DNA from: Streptomyces sp. NBC_00459
Lineage (GTDB): Bacteria > Actinomycetota > Actinomycetes > Streptomycetales > Streptomycetaceae
Length of the DNA: 64,000 nt
Reading direction: 5' to 3'
Assembly (NCBI RefSeq): GCF_036013955.1
Contig: NZ_CP107903.1
Coordinates: 2,418,001 to 2,482,000, forward strand
In this document: positions 1-8,920 of the stretch, piece after piece
Layout: each line of letters begins with the position of its first letter
How positions within the stretch are numbered: position 1 is the first letter of the stretch
The notes under the pieces: generated by a model
What the model saw: only the letters and a program-made list of their open reading frames with translations
Databases searched by the model: none
What the model was told of the DNA's origin: nothing
Made by a program: the position numbers and the translations under genes

Positions 1-2
1 AC

Positions 3-356
3 TCGGACGGCACGGACATCTCCCGTGCGTACGACGTGCTGCGCGGAGGCGGTGAGGGGCTGCTGATGGCGTTCTTCGGCGACCTCGACGAGGAACAGGC
101 CGCGGTTGCCGCCAAGATGCGGCAGCGCAGCGGCGGGGCGGTCGCCTTCGTACTGGACAGTGAGACCTGGGTGCGGGAACCCCACGATGTGCCGGGTCCC
201 GAGGACCCGGGCGAGGAGTCGCTGCGCATGCTGCGCGAGGCGGGCTGGACGGCGGTGCGGGTACCCAGAGGAGTCGCGCTGAGCGAGCTGTGGCGCCAGG
301 CGGACCGGGAGCGTTCCGGTCTCGGTGCCCTCAGCGGCAGGGAGGGACGGTCATGA
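3..356 (+). CDS. DUF58 family protein, C-terminal fragment
   Basis: This open frame enters from the left edge and covers the last 117 codons. The readable part has the mixed alpha/beta pattern and the phrase SDGTDISRAYD seen in the von Willebrand-like half of DUF58 proteins, which usually sit next to MoxR-type AAA ATPases and transglutaminase-like membrane proteins. The stop overlaps the next start as ATGA at 353-356, so the two are probably translationally coupled. The exact role is unknown; such loci are linked to envelope or protein-maturation work. A MoxR ATPase just upstream would be expected but is outside the window. The family call rests on a short tail plus context. Confidence 0.7.
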   Translation, partial: SDGTDISRAYDVLRGGGEGLLMAFFGDLDEEQAAVAAKMRQRSGGAVAFVLDSETWVREPHDVPGPEDPGEESLRMLREAGWTAVRVPRGVALSELWRQADRERSGLGALSGREGRS

Positions 357-2743
357 GCGGGCGCGCACGACTGGCGCTGTGCGCCTGGGTGGCCACCCTC
401 CTGACAGCGAGCGCCATGCTGCCGCTGGTCGACGACTTGAGCTGGCTGCTCCAGGTGGCCATCCTGCTGGGCATACAGACGATCGTGGGCGCGGGCGCCC
501 GGCGGGTTCCGCTGGCCTGGCCGCTGACGGTGGCGGCACAGCTCCTCGTCACCCTCGTCCTGCTGACCCTGGTCTTCGCCCGGGAGCAGGCGTTCTTCGG
601 TCTGATTCCCGGCCCCGAAACCTTCCAGCAGTTCGGCACGCTGCTCCAGACCGGCACGGACGACGTGGGGCGGTACGCCATCCCGGCGCCGCTCTCCGAC
701 GGCATACGGCTGATGCTGGTCGGCGGCGCCCTGCTGATCGGGCTAGCGGTGGACACCCTCGCGGTGACGTTCCGCAGCGCGGCTCCGGCCGGTTTGCCGC
801 TGCTCGCCCTGTACTCGGTCGCCGCCGGGCTCTCCGACGGCAGCGGCGGCTGGGTGTGGTTCCTGCTGGCCGCGGCCGGCTATCTGATGCTGCTCCTGGC
901 CGAGGGCCGCGACCGGCTCTCCCAGTGGGGCCGGGTCTTCGGAGGCGGGCCGCGCGCCCCGGGCGAGCAGTCGGCCGGCGGTGCGATCGCCCCCGTCCGC
1001 ACGGGGTGGCGGATCGGCGCGGCCGCGCTGGGCGTGGCTCTGTTCGTACCGCTGGCGCTGCCCTCGCTCGACGGCGGGCTGTTGAGCGCCGCGGGCAGCG
1101 GTGTGGGGTCGGGCAGCGGAGGCGGCGGCACGATCTCCGCCGTGAACCCGCTGGTGTCGCTGCGCGACAGTCTGAACGTGGACGAGGACCGCCAGGTCAT
1201 GTCCGTGCGCAACAGCAGCGAGGACACCCAGGACCTGTATCTGCGGATCGTTGCGCTCGACACCTTCGACGGCACCGCGTGGAAGCCGTCCCAACGGCAC
1301 ATCGAGGACGTACCGAAGACGTTCCCGAACCCGCTCGGCCTGGGGGCCGACGTGCGGCGCACCGAGATCACGACCACCATCGCGGCGGCGGACTGGTACG
1401 CCCAGGACTGGCTGCCGATGCCGTACCCCGCGACCGGTGTGAAGATCGACGGCAGTTGGCGCTTCGAGCCTGTGGGCCGCACCCTCGTCGGTGACCACGG
1501 CCAGAACACGCGCGGCGCGCGGTACACGGTGACGAGCCTGGACGTGCAGCCGACCGCGGAGCAGCTCGCCGAGGCTCCGAAGCCGGACCCGGCGCTGGTG
1601 CGTGAGTTCACCCAGGTCCCGGAGTCGCTGCCGGCGATCGTGGCGCGCACCGCGCGCGAGGTCACCGCCGGCTCGGTCAACTCCTACGAGCAGGCGGTCA
1701 AGCTGCAGGACTACTTCGCGGTGAGCGGCGGCTTCCGGTACGACACCCAGGTGCAGGTCGGAAGCGGTTCCAACGCGATCGCGCGGTTCCTGAGGGACAA
1801 GGAGGGCTTCTGCGTCCACTTCTCCTTCGCGATGGCCTCGATGGCGCGCACGCTGGGCATCCCGGCTCGGGTCGCGGTGGGCTTCGCTCCGGGCACCCCG
1901 CAGCCGGACGGCACGGTCTCGGTTGGGCTGCGCGACGCGCACGCCTGGCCGGAGCTGTACTTCGAGGGCGTCGGCTGGACCCGTTTCGAGCCGACCCCGA
2001 CCCGCGGTTCGGTGCCCGAGTACACGCAGTCCCAGACGCCGGGCAGCGACATCCCGAACCCGGACGTGCCGTCCCGGAACGCCTCCGTGGCACCCTCGGA
2101 CTCCGCCTCGGCGAGCGAGACCTGCACGGCGGCGCAGCGACGGCTGGACGGCGGGTGCGCGAGCGAGTCCGCGGAGGCCGCGCTGGACCAGAACGACGAC
2201 AGTGACTGGTGGTTGGCACCACTGGGCTGGACGCTGGGCGCGCTCGCCCTGCTGGCTCTTCTGCTGTCGCCGATGCTGTGGCGGCTGCGGATCCGGGCCG
2301 TACGGCTCGGGGCGCACGGCCGCGGTGACGCCGACGCGACGGTCCACGCGCTGTCCGTCTGGCAGGAACTGACCGACAGCGCCTGGGACTTCGGCATCAG
2401 TCCGGAGGAGTCGCAGACGCCCCGCAAGGCGGCTGCCCGGATCGTGCGCCTCGGCCGTCTCGATCCCTCGGCGGCGGACGCCGTGCACCGGGTGGCGGAC
2501 GCCGTGGAGCAGGTCCTGTACGCACCCCGTCCTCGTCCGACTGCGGGGCTCGCGGAGGACGTGCGCCGGGCGACCGAGGCACTGCGTACCACGGTGGGCC
2601 GGGGCACGAAACTGCGCGCGATGTTCGTCCCGCGTTCGACCATCCGTGTGGTGTGGGCAGTGTCGGCAGGCTGGGCCGAGCTCAGCGCACGCGCTCTGGC
2701 CGCCAGGCCGGCCCTCCGCAAGCCGTGGGGCCAGCACGGCTGA
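353..2743 (+). CDS. Transglutaminase-like membrane protein (TgpA family)
   Basis: A 796-residue protein with about six N-terminal membrane helices (residues 1-190), one more near 215-235, a large extracytoplasmic part, and a final helix near 625-650 followed by a cytoplasmic tail. The transglutaminase core is visible: Cys487 in GFCVHF and His530 in DAHAW, followed by WTRFEPTP where the third catalytic position would be. This is the layout of TgpA/DUF3488 proteins. The ATG at 353 is chosen over an in-frame start at 290 because it has GGAGGGA upstream and overlaps the preceding stop. Substrate unknown; a role at the cell surface is inferred. A strong hairpin follows the gene. Confidence 0.88.
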   Translation: MSGRARLALCAWVATLLTASAMLPLVDDLSWLLQVAILLGIQTIVGAGARRVPLAWPLTVAAQLLVTLVLLTLVFAREQAFFGLIPGPETFQQFGTLLQTGTDDVGRYAIPAPLSDGIRLMLVGGALLIGLAVDTLAVTFRSAAPAGLPLLALYSVAAGLSDGSGGWVWFLLAAAGYLMLLLAEGRDRLSQWGRVFGGGPRAPGEQSAGGAIAPVRTGWRIGAAALGVALFVPLALPSLDGGLLSAAGSGVGSGSGGGGTISAVNPLVSLRDSLNVDEDRQVMSVRNSSEDTQDLYLRIVALDTFDGTAWKPSQRHIEDVPKTFPNPLGLGADVRRTEITTTIAAADWYAQDWLPMPYPATGVKIDGSWRFEPVGRTLVGDHGQNTRGARYTVTSLDVQPTAEQLAEAPKPDPALVREFTQVPESLPAIVARTAREVTAGSVNSYEQAVKLQDYFAVSGGFRYDTQVQVGSGSNAIARFLRDKEGFCVHFSFAMASMARTLGIPARVAVGFAPGTPQPDGTVSVGLRDAHAWPELYFEGVGWTRFEPTPTRGSVPEYTQSQTPGSDIPNPDVPSRNASVAPSDSASASETCTAAQRRLDGGCASESAEAALDQNDDSDWWLAPLGWTLGALALLALLLSPMLWRLRIRAVRLGAHGRGDADATVHALSVWQELTDSAWDFGISPEESQTPRKAAARIVRLGRLDPSAADAVHRVADAVEQVLYAPRPRPTAGLAEDVRRATEALRTTVGRGTKLRAMFVPRSTIRVVWAVSAGWAELSARALAARPALRKPWGQHG

Positions 2744-2762
2744 CGGCACGACGGCCGGACAT

Positions 2763-2802
2763 GCCGGTGGCCCGGAACCCCTGGGGGTTCCGGGCCACCG
2801 GC
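2763..2802. terminator. Bidirectional terminator
   Basis: Perfect inverted repeat with 19-bp arms (2763-2781 and 2784-2802), lying between the transglutaminase-like gene and the convergent DUF3040 gene. It is followed by a short T-rich stretch on the plus strand. Confidence 0.85.
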
Positions 2803-2848
2803 GTTTCACGTATTGCGTTCACAACGCGGGGAACCGCGGCCCGACGGG

Positions 2849-3259
2849 CTACTGGCCACCCTGTTGTTCGTCGCGGCGGCGCTGCCAACGCTCCTCGATG
2901 CGATCCATCATGGAGCGTCGCTGCCGACCCTGTCGGCCGGCGTGCGGAGCTCCGGGGGCGGCACCCGCGGCGGGCTGTTCACCCGGCTTGGGGGCCTTGC
3001 GCCAACCCGTCACGGCCAGTACCGCACAGCCCAGCATGACGAGGAATCCCACCACGCTCAGCCAGATCTGCACGGCGACCATTCCGGCCATGAGGAGCGC
3101 GATACCTACGAGGAAGCCCGCGACCGCCTGGTAGACCCGTCGCCGGGTGTACGTGCGCAGCCCGCTTCCTTCAAGCGCTGTCGCGAACTTGGGATCTTCG
3201 GCGTACAGCGCTCGCTCCATCTGCTCGAGCATTCGCTGCTCGTGCTCCGAGAGCGGCAC
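2849..3259 (-). CDS. DUF3040 domain membrane protein
   Basis: A 136-residue protein beginning MPLSEHEQRMLEQMERALY, the hallmark N-terminus of actinobacterial DUF3040 proteins. A cytoplasmic N-terminal stretch is followed by two membrane helices (about residues 45-65 and 67-87) and a charged, Arg/Gln-rich tail. Members are small paired-helix membrane proteins often found near division and wall genes; no biochemical role is established. It stands alone, convergent with the transglutaminase-like gene. The 276 bases upstream (3260-3535) hold no other gene. Confidence 0.9.
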   Translation of the reverse strand: MPLSEHEQRMLEQMERALYAEDPKFATALEGSGLRTYTRRRVYQAVAGFLVGIALLMAGMVAVQIWLSVVGFLVMLGCAVLAVTGWRKAPKPGEQPAAGAAPGAPHAGRQGRQRRSMMDRIEERWQRRRDEQQGGQ

Positions 3260-3535
3260 GGAGTCCTCCTCATTCGTGCAGTCGCCGGGGCGACCGGGGG
3301 TCCCCTTCAGGATAGGCAGGGAATCGCCCCCGTGAAACCCGCCCCTCTACGCCAATTGGCAACCGGAATCCGCCATGGCGGTCCCGGTTCACTGAGGCGT
3401 TCATTCCCCAGCAACCGGCCCGTCATGCAGAGCGGTCTCCCTCGATCATACGGCTCCGGGCGGCCGATCGGGGGGCCTGTGGCGTACTCCATCTGCGGCC
3501 GAGCCCCTGATCAGCGGTCCGCCACCGGAGGTGAC

Positions 3536-4363
3536 TCAGACCTCGACGGCACCCGGAGTCTCGCCGAGCACATGAAGCTGGGTCGCCACGGAGTGGAACG
3601 CGGCCTGCTCGGCCGCCGCGGCCTCCAGCTTCAGCAGCGCGTCCAGGGCGTCCGGCTCGGTGTCCACGAGGACGCCGGGCACCAGGTCGGCGAAGATCCG
3701 CACGCCGTGCACGGCGCCCACGCGCAGGCCCGCGCCCTCGACGAGCGCGGTGAGCTGTTCGGCGGTGAACCGGTGGGGAACGGGGTCACTCTCGCCCCAG
3801 CGGCCGTTCGGGTCGTCGAGCGCCCGCTTGGCCTCCTTGAAGTGCCCGGCGAGGGCCCGCGCGAGCACCGCACCGCCGAGTCCGGCGGCGAGCAGGCTGA
3901 GGACACCCTCGGAGCGCAGGGCGGCCACCACGTTGCGGACGCCCTCGGCGGGGTCGTCCACGTACTCCAGGACGCCGTGGCAGAGCACCGCGTCGTAGCC
4001 ACCGCGCTCGACCACGTCGAAGAGGCCGTGTGCGTCACCCTGGACTCCCCGGACGCGGTCGGCGACGCCGGCCTCGGCGGCCCGGCGCTCCAGCGCGAAC
4101 AGTGCGTTGGGGCTCGGGTCGACGACGGTGACGCGGTGACCGAGGCGGGCGACGGGCACCGCGAAGTTGCCGCTGCCGCCGCCGGTGTCGAGGACGTCCA
4201 GCGCTTCACGCCCCGTGGCTTTGACGCGGCGCTCCAGGGCGTCCGACACGACCTCCCAGACCACGGCGGTACGGAGGGAGGAGCGGGGACGAGGGGGGTC
4301 GGCGCGGAGCGATGTCGTTTGAGGGTGGTGGCGGGCGACGGGTGGGCGCATCGGGTCCGGCAC
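3536..4363 (-). CDS. SAM-dependent methyltransferase
   Basis: A class I methyltransferase of about 275 residues. The SAM-binding motif I reads LDVLDTGGGSGNFAVP, followed by an acidic motif II (VTVVDPSPN) and LCHGVLEYVDDP, the arrangement of small-molecule or tRNA (CmoA/UbiE-like) methyltransferases. The substrate cannot be told. I prefer the GTG at 4363 because GAGGAG lies 9 nt upstream; the longer frame back to 4450 adds a low-complexity basic stretch and its GGGAGG is only 2 nt from that ATG. An ATG at 4351 is the other option. It lies 133 nt downstream of the HEPN gene on the same strand. Confidence 0.8.
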   Translation of the reverse strand: MPDPMRPPVARHHPQTTSLRADPPRPRSSLRTAVVWEVVSDALERRVKATGREALDVLDTGGGSGNFAVPVARLGHRVTVVDPSPNALFALERRAAEAGVADRVRGVQGDAHGLFDVVERGGYDAVLCHGVLEYVDDPAEGVRNVVAALRSEGVLSLLAAGLGGAVLARALAGHFKEAKRALDDPNGRWGESDPVPHRFTAEQLTALVEGAGLRVGAVHGVRIFADLVPGVLVDTEPDALDALLKLEAAAAEQAAFHSVATQLHVLGETPGAVEV

Positions 4364-4496
4364 GACAGGTGACTCCTCGGCGCGGCACCGCCTCTTGCGC
4401 GGCGGAGCGAACGGGGTGCCCTCCCCGCCTCGGTGGGCCGGGAAAGACATGACCTCCCCACTTTATTGCCTCCCGTGACAGAGCCGGTCATCCGTC

Positions 4497-5033
4497 TCAG
4501 CCCGCGTCCGGGGGCGGGTCCGGGTCCTGGCGCGGTTGGGGAAGCACCGGCTGGAGGACGAGCATCCGCTCGACGAGGCGCAGGAACATCGCCACGTCAC
4601 GTATCAGGTCGTCCGCGTCGCGGCTGCCGGCCGCGCCCTGGATGCCGGCCTCGGCGCGAGCGCGGCGGCGGGCGCCGGAGGCGAACAGCACGCTCCACTC
4701 GGCGAGTTCGGGCGCTATCTCGGGGAGCACCTCCCAGGCGCTGCGGATGCGTGCCCGGCGCCTGGGGGTGGGTTCGGGCCGGCCCCGGGCGGCGAGCACC
4801 GCGGCGGCGGTACGCAGGGCGGCGAGGTGGGCGGTGGCGTACCGCTCGTTGGGGGTCTCCAGGACGGCCGCCTCGTCGAGTCCGGCGCGGGCCTGGGCGA
4901 GCAGGTCGAGGGCTGCGGGCGGGGCCGTGGCCCGGCGGAGCACGGGGTGCACGTCCCCCGCCGGACCGGTCAGTGAGGGGGCAGGGCCGGGGGCGCTGCG
5001 CCGACGGGCGGCGGCTGCGTTCGAGCTGGCCAT
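4497..5033 (-). CDS. SAV_6107-type HEPN domain protein
   Basis: A 178-residue, mostly helical protein. After a low-complexity Ala/Pro-rich start (1-30) it has long amphipathic helices with ERYATAHLAALRTAAAVLAARG and a C-terminal DADDLIRDVAMFLRLVERML segment; this matches the actinobacterial family named after SAV_6107, assigned to the HEPN fold. A clear HEPN RNase motif (R-x4-6-H) is not obvious, so nuclease activity should not be assumed. AGGAGG lies 5 nt before the ATG. It is divergent from the ABC/TetR cassette. The tail is Pro-rich. Confidence 0.75.
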   Translation of the reverse strand: MASSNAAAARRRSAPGPAPSLTGPAGDVHPVLRRATAPPAALDLLAQARAGLDEAAVLETPNERYATAHLAALRTAAAVLAARGRPEPTPRRRARIRSAWEVLPEIAPELAEWSVLFASGARRRARAEAGIQGAAGSRDADDLIRDVAMFLRLVERMLVLQPVLPQPRQDPDPPPDAG

Positions 5034-5137
5034 GACGAACCTCCTGTCGTCTGTGTGACGGCACGCCCCGACAGGAGGTGCCGTATGTGCTCATCGTGCG
5101 GTATGGCACTGACAATCCGTTCTGACCTGGTCTTTTG

Positions 5138-5149
5138 CTTCGATCGAAG
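5138..5149. promoter_or_regulatory. 12-bp palindrome between HEPN gene and ABC cassette
   Basis: CTTCGATCGAAG is a perfect palindrome 13 bp left of the larger operator, in the divergent intergenic region. It may be a second protein site or be fortuitous. Confidence 0.35.
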
Positions 5150-5161
5150 GTTCGGGTTACT

Positions 5162-5187
5162 TTTTGCACTGACCAGTCAGTGCAAAA
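5162..5187. promoter_or_regulatory. 26-bp TetR-type operator
   Basis: Perfect 12-bp arms TTTTGCACTGAC and GTCAGTGCAAAA separated by CA, ending 23 nt before the GTG of the ABC ATPase gene. Length and symmetry fit a TetR-family dimer or tetramer site, and a TetR gene closes this cassette. A half-site GGCACTGAC lies at 5105-5113. Confidence 0.75.
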
Positions 5188-5210
5188 GAACTGCCAAGGG
5201 GGCGGGAACT

Positions 5211-5999
5211 GTGGACGGTCCGCACGGACTCGGGTTGACCACCCGGGCCTTCGGGCTCAAGGGGCCTCGCGGCTGGGCGTTCCGTGAGGTGTCCTTCGAC
5301 GCGGAGCCCGGCTCGCTGATCGCGGTGGAGGGGCCGTCCGGTTCCGGACGCACCTGCCTGCTGCTCGCGCTCACGGGCCGGATGAGGGCCACCGAGGGGT
5401 CGGCCACGGTCGGCGAGTGGATCCTGCCCAGGCAGGCGGCGGCGGTGCGCCGCGTGGGCGCGCTCGCGCACGTCCCCGGCGTCACCGACCTCGACCCCGC
5501 CCTGACCGTCGGGGAGCACCTGTGGGAACGGGCGCTGCTGGAGCGCCGGTTCGGCGGTTCCCTGCGCGGGCTGCTGCGGCCCCGGGCGCAGCGGGCGGCC
5601 GAGACGGAGCGGCGCGTCGACGCCGCGCTGGCGGCCGCCGGTCTCGACCGCGACGCGCTGCCGAAGGGCTCCCGGACCGCCGTACGCGATCTGGAGCGGC
5701 TGGAGGCGCTGCGGCTGTCCGTGGCGCTGGCCCTGATCGGCGGGCCGAGGCTGCTGGGGGTGGACGACACCGACCTGAAGCTGTCGGACGCCGAACGGGC
5801 CGAGGTGTGGGCGCTGTTGAGGTCCGTCGCCGAGGCCGGGACGACCGTCGTGGCGGTGTGCAGCGAGGCTCCCGAAGGAGCCGTCACCGTGTCGACGTCT
5901 CCGCGCGCGCAGGAGCAGGGGCCGGACAAGAGGACGACCGGGCAAGAGACTCACGAGAAGGAGACGGCGGATGCGCTCCCCGAGACTGGCCGCGCTTGA
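5211..5999 (+). CDS. Degenerate ABC-type ATP-binding protein
   Basis: A 262-residue ABC ATPase-like protein. The P-loop is visible as GPSGSGRT (41-48), but position 47, normally the nucleotide-binding Lys, is Arg. No LSGGQ signature is found where expected (the region reads RDLERLEALRLSVALA), and the Walker B segment RLLGVDD lacks the usual catalytic Glu. The GTG start at 5211 follows a GGGGGCGGG ribosome site. The last 29 nt overlap the YhgE/Pip gene, so the two products are probably made together. It likely acts as a nucleotide-sensing or structural partner of that membrane protein; true transport ATPase activity is doubtful. Confidence 0.8.
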   Translation: MDGPHGLGLTTRAFGLKGPRGWAFREVSFDAEPGSLIAVEGPSGSGRTCLLLALTGRMRATEGSATVGEWILPRQAAAVRRVGALAHVPGVTDLDPALTVGEHLWERALLERRFGGSLRGLLRPRAQRAAETERRVDAALAAAGLDRDALPKGSRTAVRDLERLEALRLSVALALIGGPRLLGVDDTDLKLSDAERAEVWALLRSVAEAGTTVVAVCSEAPEGAVTVSTSPRAQEQGPDKRTTGQETHEKETADALPETGRA

Positions 6000-8055
6000 G
6001 CTCAGGCGTTTCGGCCGGGGCAGACTTCCACGGGCCGCGCTGGCCTCGCTCCTGCTGCTGCCGCTGCTGTACGGCGCGCTGTACCTGTGGTCCTTCTGGG
6101 ACCCCTACGGCAGGCTCGACCGCATCCCCGTGGCACTCGTGAACGACGACAAAGGAGCGAGCGTCGCCGGGAAGAAGCTCGCGGCCGGTGCCGACATCGT
6201 CAAGGGGCTGCACGACAGCGACACCTTCGAATGGCACGAGGTGACCGCGGCCGAGGCCCGGGAGGGCGTCGAGGACGGCACGTACTACCTGTCGCTGACC
6301 ATGCCCGCCGACTTCAGCGAGCGGATCGCGTCCAGCTCGGGCGACTCCCCGGAGACGGGCGCGCTCCAGGTACGGACGAACGACGCCAACAACTACATCG
6401 TCGGGCAGATCTCCCGGACGGTGTTCGGTGAGGTGCGTACGGCCGCCTCCACCAAGGCCTCGCGGTCGTTCCTGGACCGGATCTTCGTCTCGTTCTCCGA
6501 CATCCACGGGCAGACCGTGAAGGCCGCCAAGGGCGCCGACACCCTCACAGGTGGCATCGGCAAGGCCGAGCAGGGTTCCAAGGACCTCGCCGACGGGCTG
6601 AAGGACGCCGAGGCGGGCAGCGGCAAGCTGGTCCGGGGGCTGAGGAAGCTCGACACGGGCGCGGGCGACCTGGCGGACGGCTCGCGGCAGGTCGCGACGG
6701 GCACGCAGACGCTCGCCGACCGGGTCCACGGCGTCTCGGACCGGCTGGGGCCCTTCCTCAAGGACAACGAGAAGACGATCGGGGACGCCGCTCAGCTCGT
6801 CGCCGACTCGGCCGGTACGGTCCGGCGCAACCTCGGCACCCTGGTGAAGGCAGCCCCGGCCGCTGCCAAGGGCGCCCACACGGCCTCCGACACCCTGAAC
6901 GGGGTCTACAGGGCGCGCTGCGAGACCGCGGTACTGCCCGACGCCGCGTGCGCCGACCTGAAGAAGGCCAGGAACGCCGCAGCGGAGGTGGCGACGGTCG
7001 CCGACGACGTCAACACGCTGATCGCCGACCAGAACGGCGATCTGGACCGACTCGACCGGCATCTCGCCACCCTTCAGAAGCAGGCCCAGGCGCTCGCCGA
7101 CCGCGCCCCGCGTCTCTCCGAGGACCTCGACGACGCCGTCCGGAAGGTCGACAAGCTCAACGCGGGGGCCGCACAGGTCGCCGCGGGAGCGCGGAAGCTG
7201 CACACCGGGCTCTCCACCGCCAGGACCGGCGCGACCGCCCTGGACACGGGCGTCGGCGACCTCAGGACGGGCGCGGACGACCTCTCCGGCGGCATGTTCA
7301 AGCTCGCCGACGGCTCCGGGAAACTCGCCGGCGGGCTGCACGACGGCGCCGGGCGGATCCCCGACTACGACCGGCAGGACCGCGACGTGCGCACCGAGGT
7401 CATGTCCGACCCGGTCCAGCTCGCCTCCAAGGACCTGCACAAGGCGCCCAACTACGGCACCGGGTTCGCCCCGTACTTCATCCCGCTGTCCCTGTGGGTG
7501 GGCTCGATGGTCGCCTACATGCTGATCCCGCCGCTCAACCGGCGGGCGCTCGCCGCGGGCGCCCCGGCATGGCGCGTCGCCCTGGCGGGCTGGCTCCCGG
7601 TGGCCGCCCTGGGCATGCTCCAGACCGTGGCGCTGATGTCCGTACTGCACTGGGCGATCGGCCTGGAAATGGTGCGGGCGGCCGGGACGGTGGGCTTCCT
7701 GTTCCTGGTCACGGTGTGCTTCGCGGCGATCGTCCAGTGGCTGAACGCGCGCTTCGGAGCGGCCGGCCGGATTCTCGTACTCGCCCTGCTGATGCTCCAG
7801 TTGACGTCCGCGGGCGGCACCTATCCGGTGCAGACCAGTCCCGGCTTCTTCAACGCGATCCACCCCTTCATGCCGATGAGTCACGTCGTCGAGGCCCTGC
7901 GCAGGCTGATCACGGGCGGCGGGCTCGGCCCGGTGTGGCAGGCGTGTGCCGTGCTGGCGGCGTTCACGGCCGGCGCCCTGGCGCTGACCGCCGTGTCGGC
8001 CCGCCGCAGGCAGGTGTGGACCCTGGACCGACTGCACCCGGAGCTGAGCCTGTGA
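5971..8055 (+). CDS. YhgE/Pip family membrane protein
   Basis: A 694-residue protein of the YhgE/Pip (phage infection protein-like, ABC-2-related) family. One helix near residues 20-45 is followed by the conserved WDPYGRLDRIPVALVNDD segment, a long extracytoplasmic coiled region (about 170-480) with repeated G-A-x-x-L-x-x-G/S phrases, and five or so helices at the C-terminus (about 495-690). Such proteins are used as exporters or surface components, and in Firmicutes relatives serve secretion. It overlaps the ATPase gene upstream and is followed 44 nt later by a TetR gene, so a drug- or metabolite-responsive export unit is the most likely reading. Substrate unknown. Confidence 0.88.
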   Translation: MRSPRLAALELRRFGRGRLPRAALASLLLLPLLYGALYLWSFWDPYGRLDRIPVALVNDDKGASVAGKKLAAGADIVKGLHDSDTFEWHEVTAAEAREGVEDGTYYLSLTMPADFSERIASSSGDSPETGALQVRTNDANNYIVGQISRTVFGEVRTAASTKASRSFLDRIFVSFSDIHGQTVKAAKGADTLTGGIGKAEQGSKDLADGLKDAEAGSGKLVRGLRKLDTGAGDLADGSRQVATGTQTLADRVHGVSDRLGPFLKDNEKTIGDAAQLVADSAGTVRRNLGTLVKAAPAAAKGAHTASDTLNGVYRARCETAVLPDAACADLKKARNAAAEVATVADDVNTLIADQNGDLDRLDRHLATLQKQAQALADRAPRLSEDLDDAVRKVDKLNAGAAQVAAGARKLHTGLSTARTGATALDTGVGDLRTGADDLSGGMFKLADGSGKLAGGLHDGAGRIPDYDRQDRDVRTEVMSDPVQLASKDLHKAPNYGTGFAPYFIPLSLWVGSMVAYMLIPPLNRRALAAGAPAWRVALAGWLPVAALGMLQTVALMSVLHWAIGLEMVRAAGTVGFLFLVTVCFAAIVQWLNARFGAAGRILVLALLMLQLTSAGGTYPVQTSPGFFNAIHPFMPMSHVVEALRRLITGGGLGPVWQACAVLAAFTAGALALTAVSARRRQVWTLDRLHPELSL

Positions 8056-8099
8056 CGTCTCGTCAGCGTGGACCCGGCGCACCTGTGAGAATCAGGGCC

Positions 8100-8729
8100 A
8101 TGGAACGCAGCAGCACCCCGTCGGGCGGCAGTTCGCGCCGCGAGGCCACCCGGCAGAAACTCTACGAGGCCGCCGTCACGCTCATCGCGGAACAGGGCTT
8201 CTCCGCCACCACGGTGGACGAGATCGCCGAGCGGGCCGGAGTCGCCAAGGGCACGGTCTACTACAACTTCGCGAGCAAGTCGGTCCTCTTCGAGGAGTTG
8301 CTGCGGCACGGCGTGGAACTCCTCACCGCCTCCCTTAGGGAGGCGGCCGAGCGGACCGACCGGGAGGGCGGCACCAAGGTCGACGCCCTGGACGCGATGA
8401 TCCGGGCCGGGCTCCTCTTCATCAGCCGCTACCCGGCCTTCACCCAGCTCTACGTCGCCGAACTGTGGCGCACCAACAGGACCTGGCAGTCCACCCTGAT
8501 GGTGGTCAGACAGCAGGCGGTGGCGGTCGTCGAGGACGTCCTGCGCGAGGCCGTGGCGGGTGGCGAGCTCAGCGACGAGATCGACATCCAGCTCACCGCG
8601 GCGGCCCTGGTGGGCATGGTCCTGGTCGCCGCCCTGGACTGGCAGTCCTTCCAGCCCGAACGCTCCCTGGACGACGTCCACTCGGCGCTGTCCCGGCTCC
8701 TCCAGGGACGGGTGAGCGGCAACCGCTGA
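8100..8729 (+). CDS. TetR family transcriptional regulator
   Basis: A 209-residue TetR-type repressor. The N-terminal helix-turn-helix is clear (TTVDEIAERAGVAKGTVYYNF, about residues 36-56); the C-terminal half is a helical ligand domain with no recognisable ligand signature. It is the third gene of the ABC/YhgE cassette and its probable target is the 26-bp palindrome at 5162-5187, which would make it autoregulatory through the upstream promoter. The ATG at 8100 is chosen; an in-frame GTG at 8085 adds five residues. Ribosome site is weak (AGGG). A hairpin terminator follows. Confidence 0.9.
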   Translation: MERSSTPSGGSSRREATRQKLYEAAVTLIAEQGFSATTVDEIAERAGVAKGTVYYNFASKSVLFEELLRHGVELLTASLREAAERTDREGGTKVDALDAMIRAGLLFISRYPAFTQLYVAELWRTNRTWQSTLMVVRQQAVAVVEDVLREAVAGGELSDEIDIQLTAAALVGMVLVAALDWQSFQPERSLDDVHSALSRLLQGRVSGNR

Positions 8730-8753
8730 GCGAGCGGGTTCGGGCGCACAGGA

Positions 8754-8807
8754 AAGCGCCGGTCCGATATGGCCGCATCCCCCGCGGGCCATCCCGAACC
8801 GGCGCTT
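8754..8807 (+). terminator. Terminator after TetR gene
   Basis: Inverted repeat AAGCGCCGGT (8754-8763) and ACCGGCGCTT (8798-8807) with an inner ATGGCC/GGCCAT pairing, followed by CCTTTCT. Confidence 0.7.
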
Positions 8808-8920
8808 CCTTTCTGCTCCCCCGTTCCCTCCCCCGTTTTCCCCGTTCCCCCGTGCGGTCGTTCCCCCGGGTCCCCCAGTGCCTCGCTCCCGCCGACGGAT
8901 CGGCGGAAGGAGCGGTCCAG

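Noticed and set aside
743..2809. Long minus-strand open frame opposite the transglutaminase-like gene
   Set aside because: Its composition (Arg/Gly/His/Pro-rich, no domain) is that of an antisense frame in high-GC DNA; the plus-strand gene explains the region. The same applies to long frames at 5884-8082, 11394-12491 and 61558-63312.
4364..4450. Longer methyltransferase start at 4450
   Set aside because: Adds a low-complexity basic stretch, with a purine run only 2 nt from the ATG; the GTG at 4363 has a properly spaced GAGGAG.
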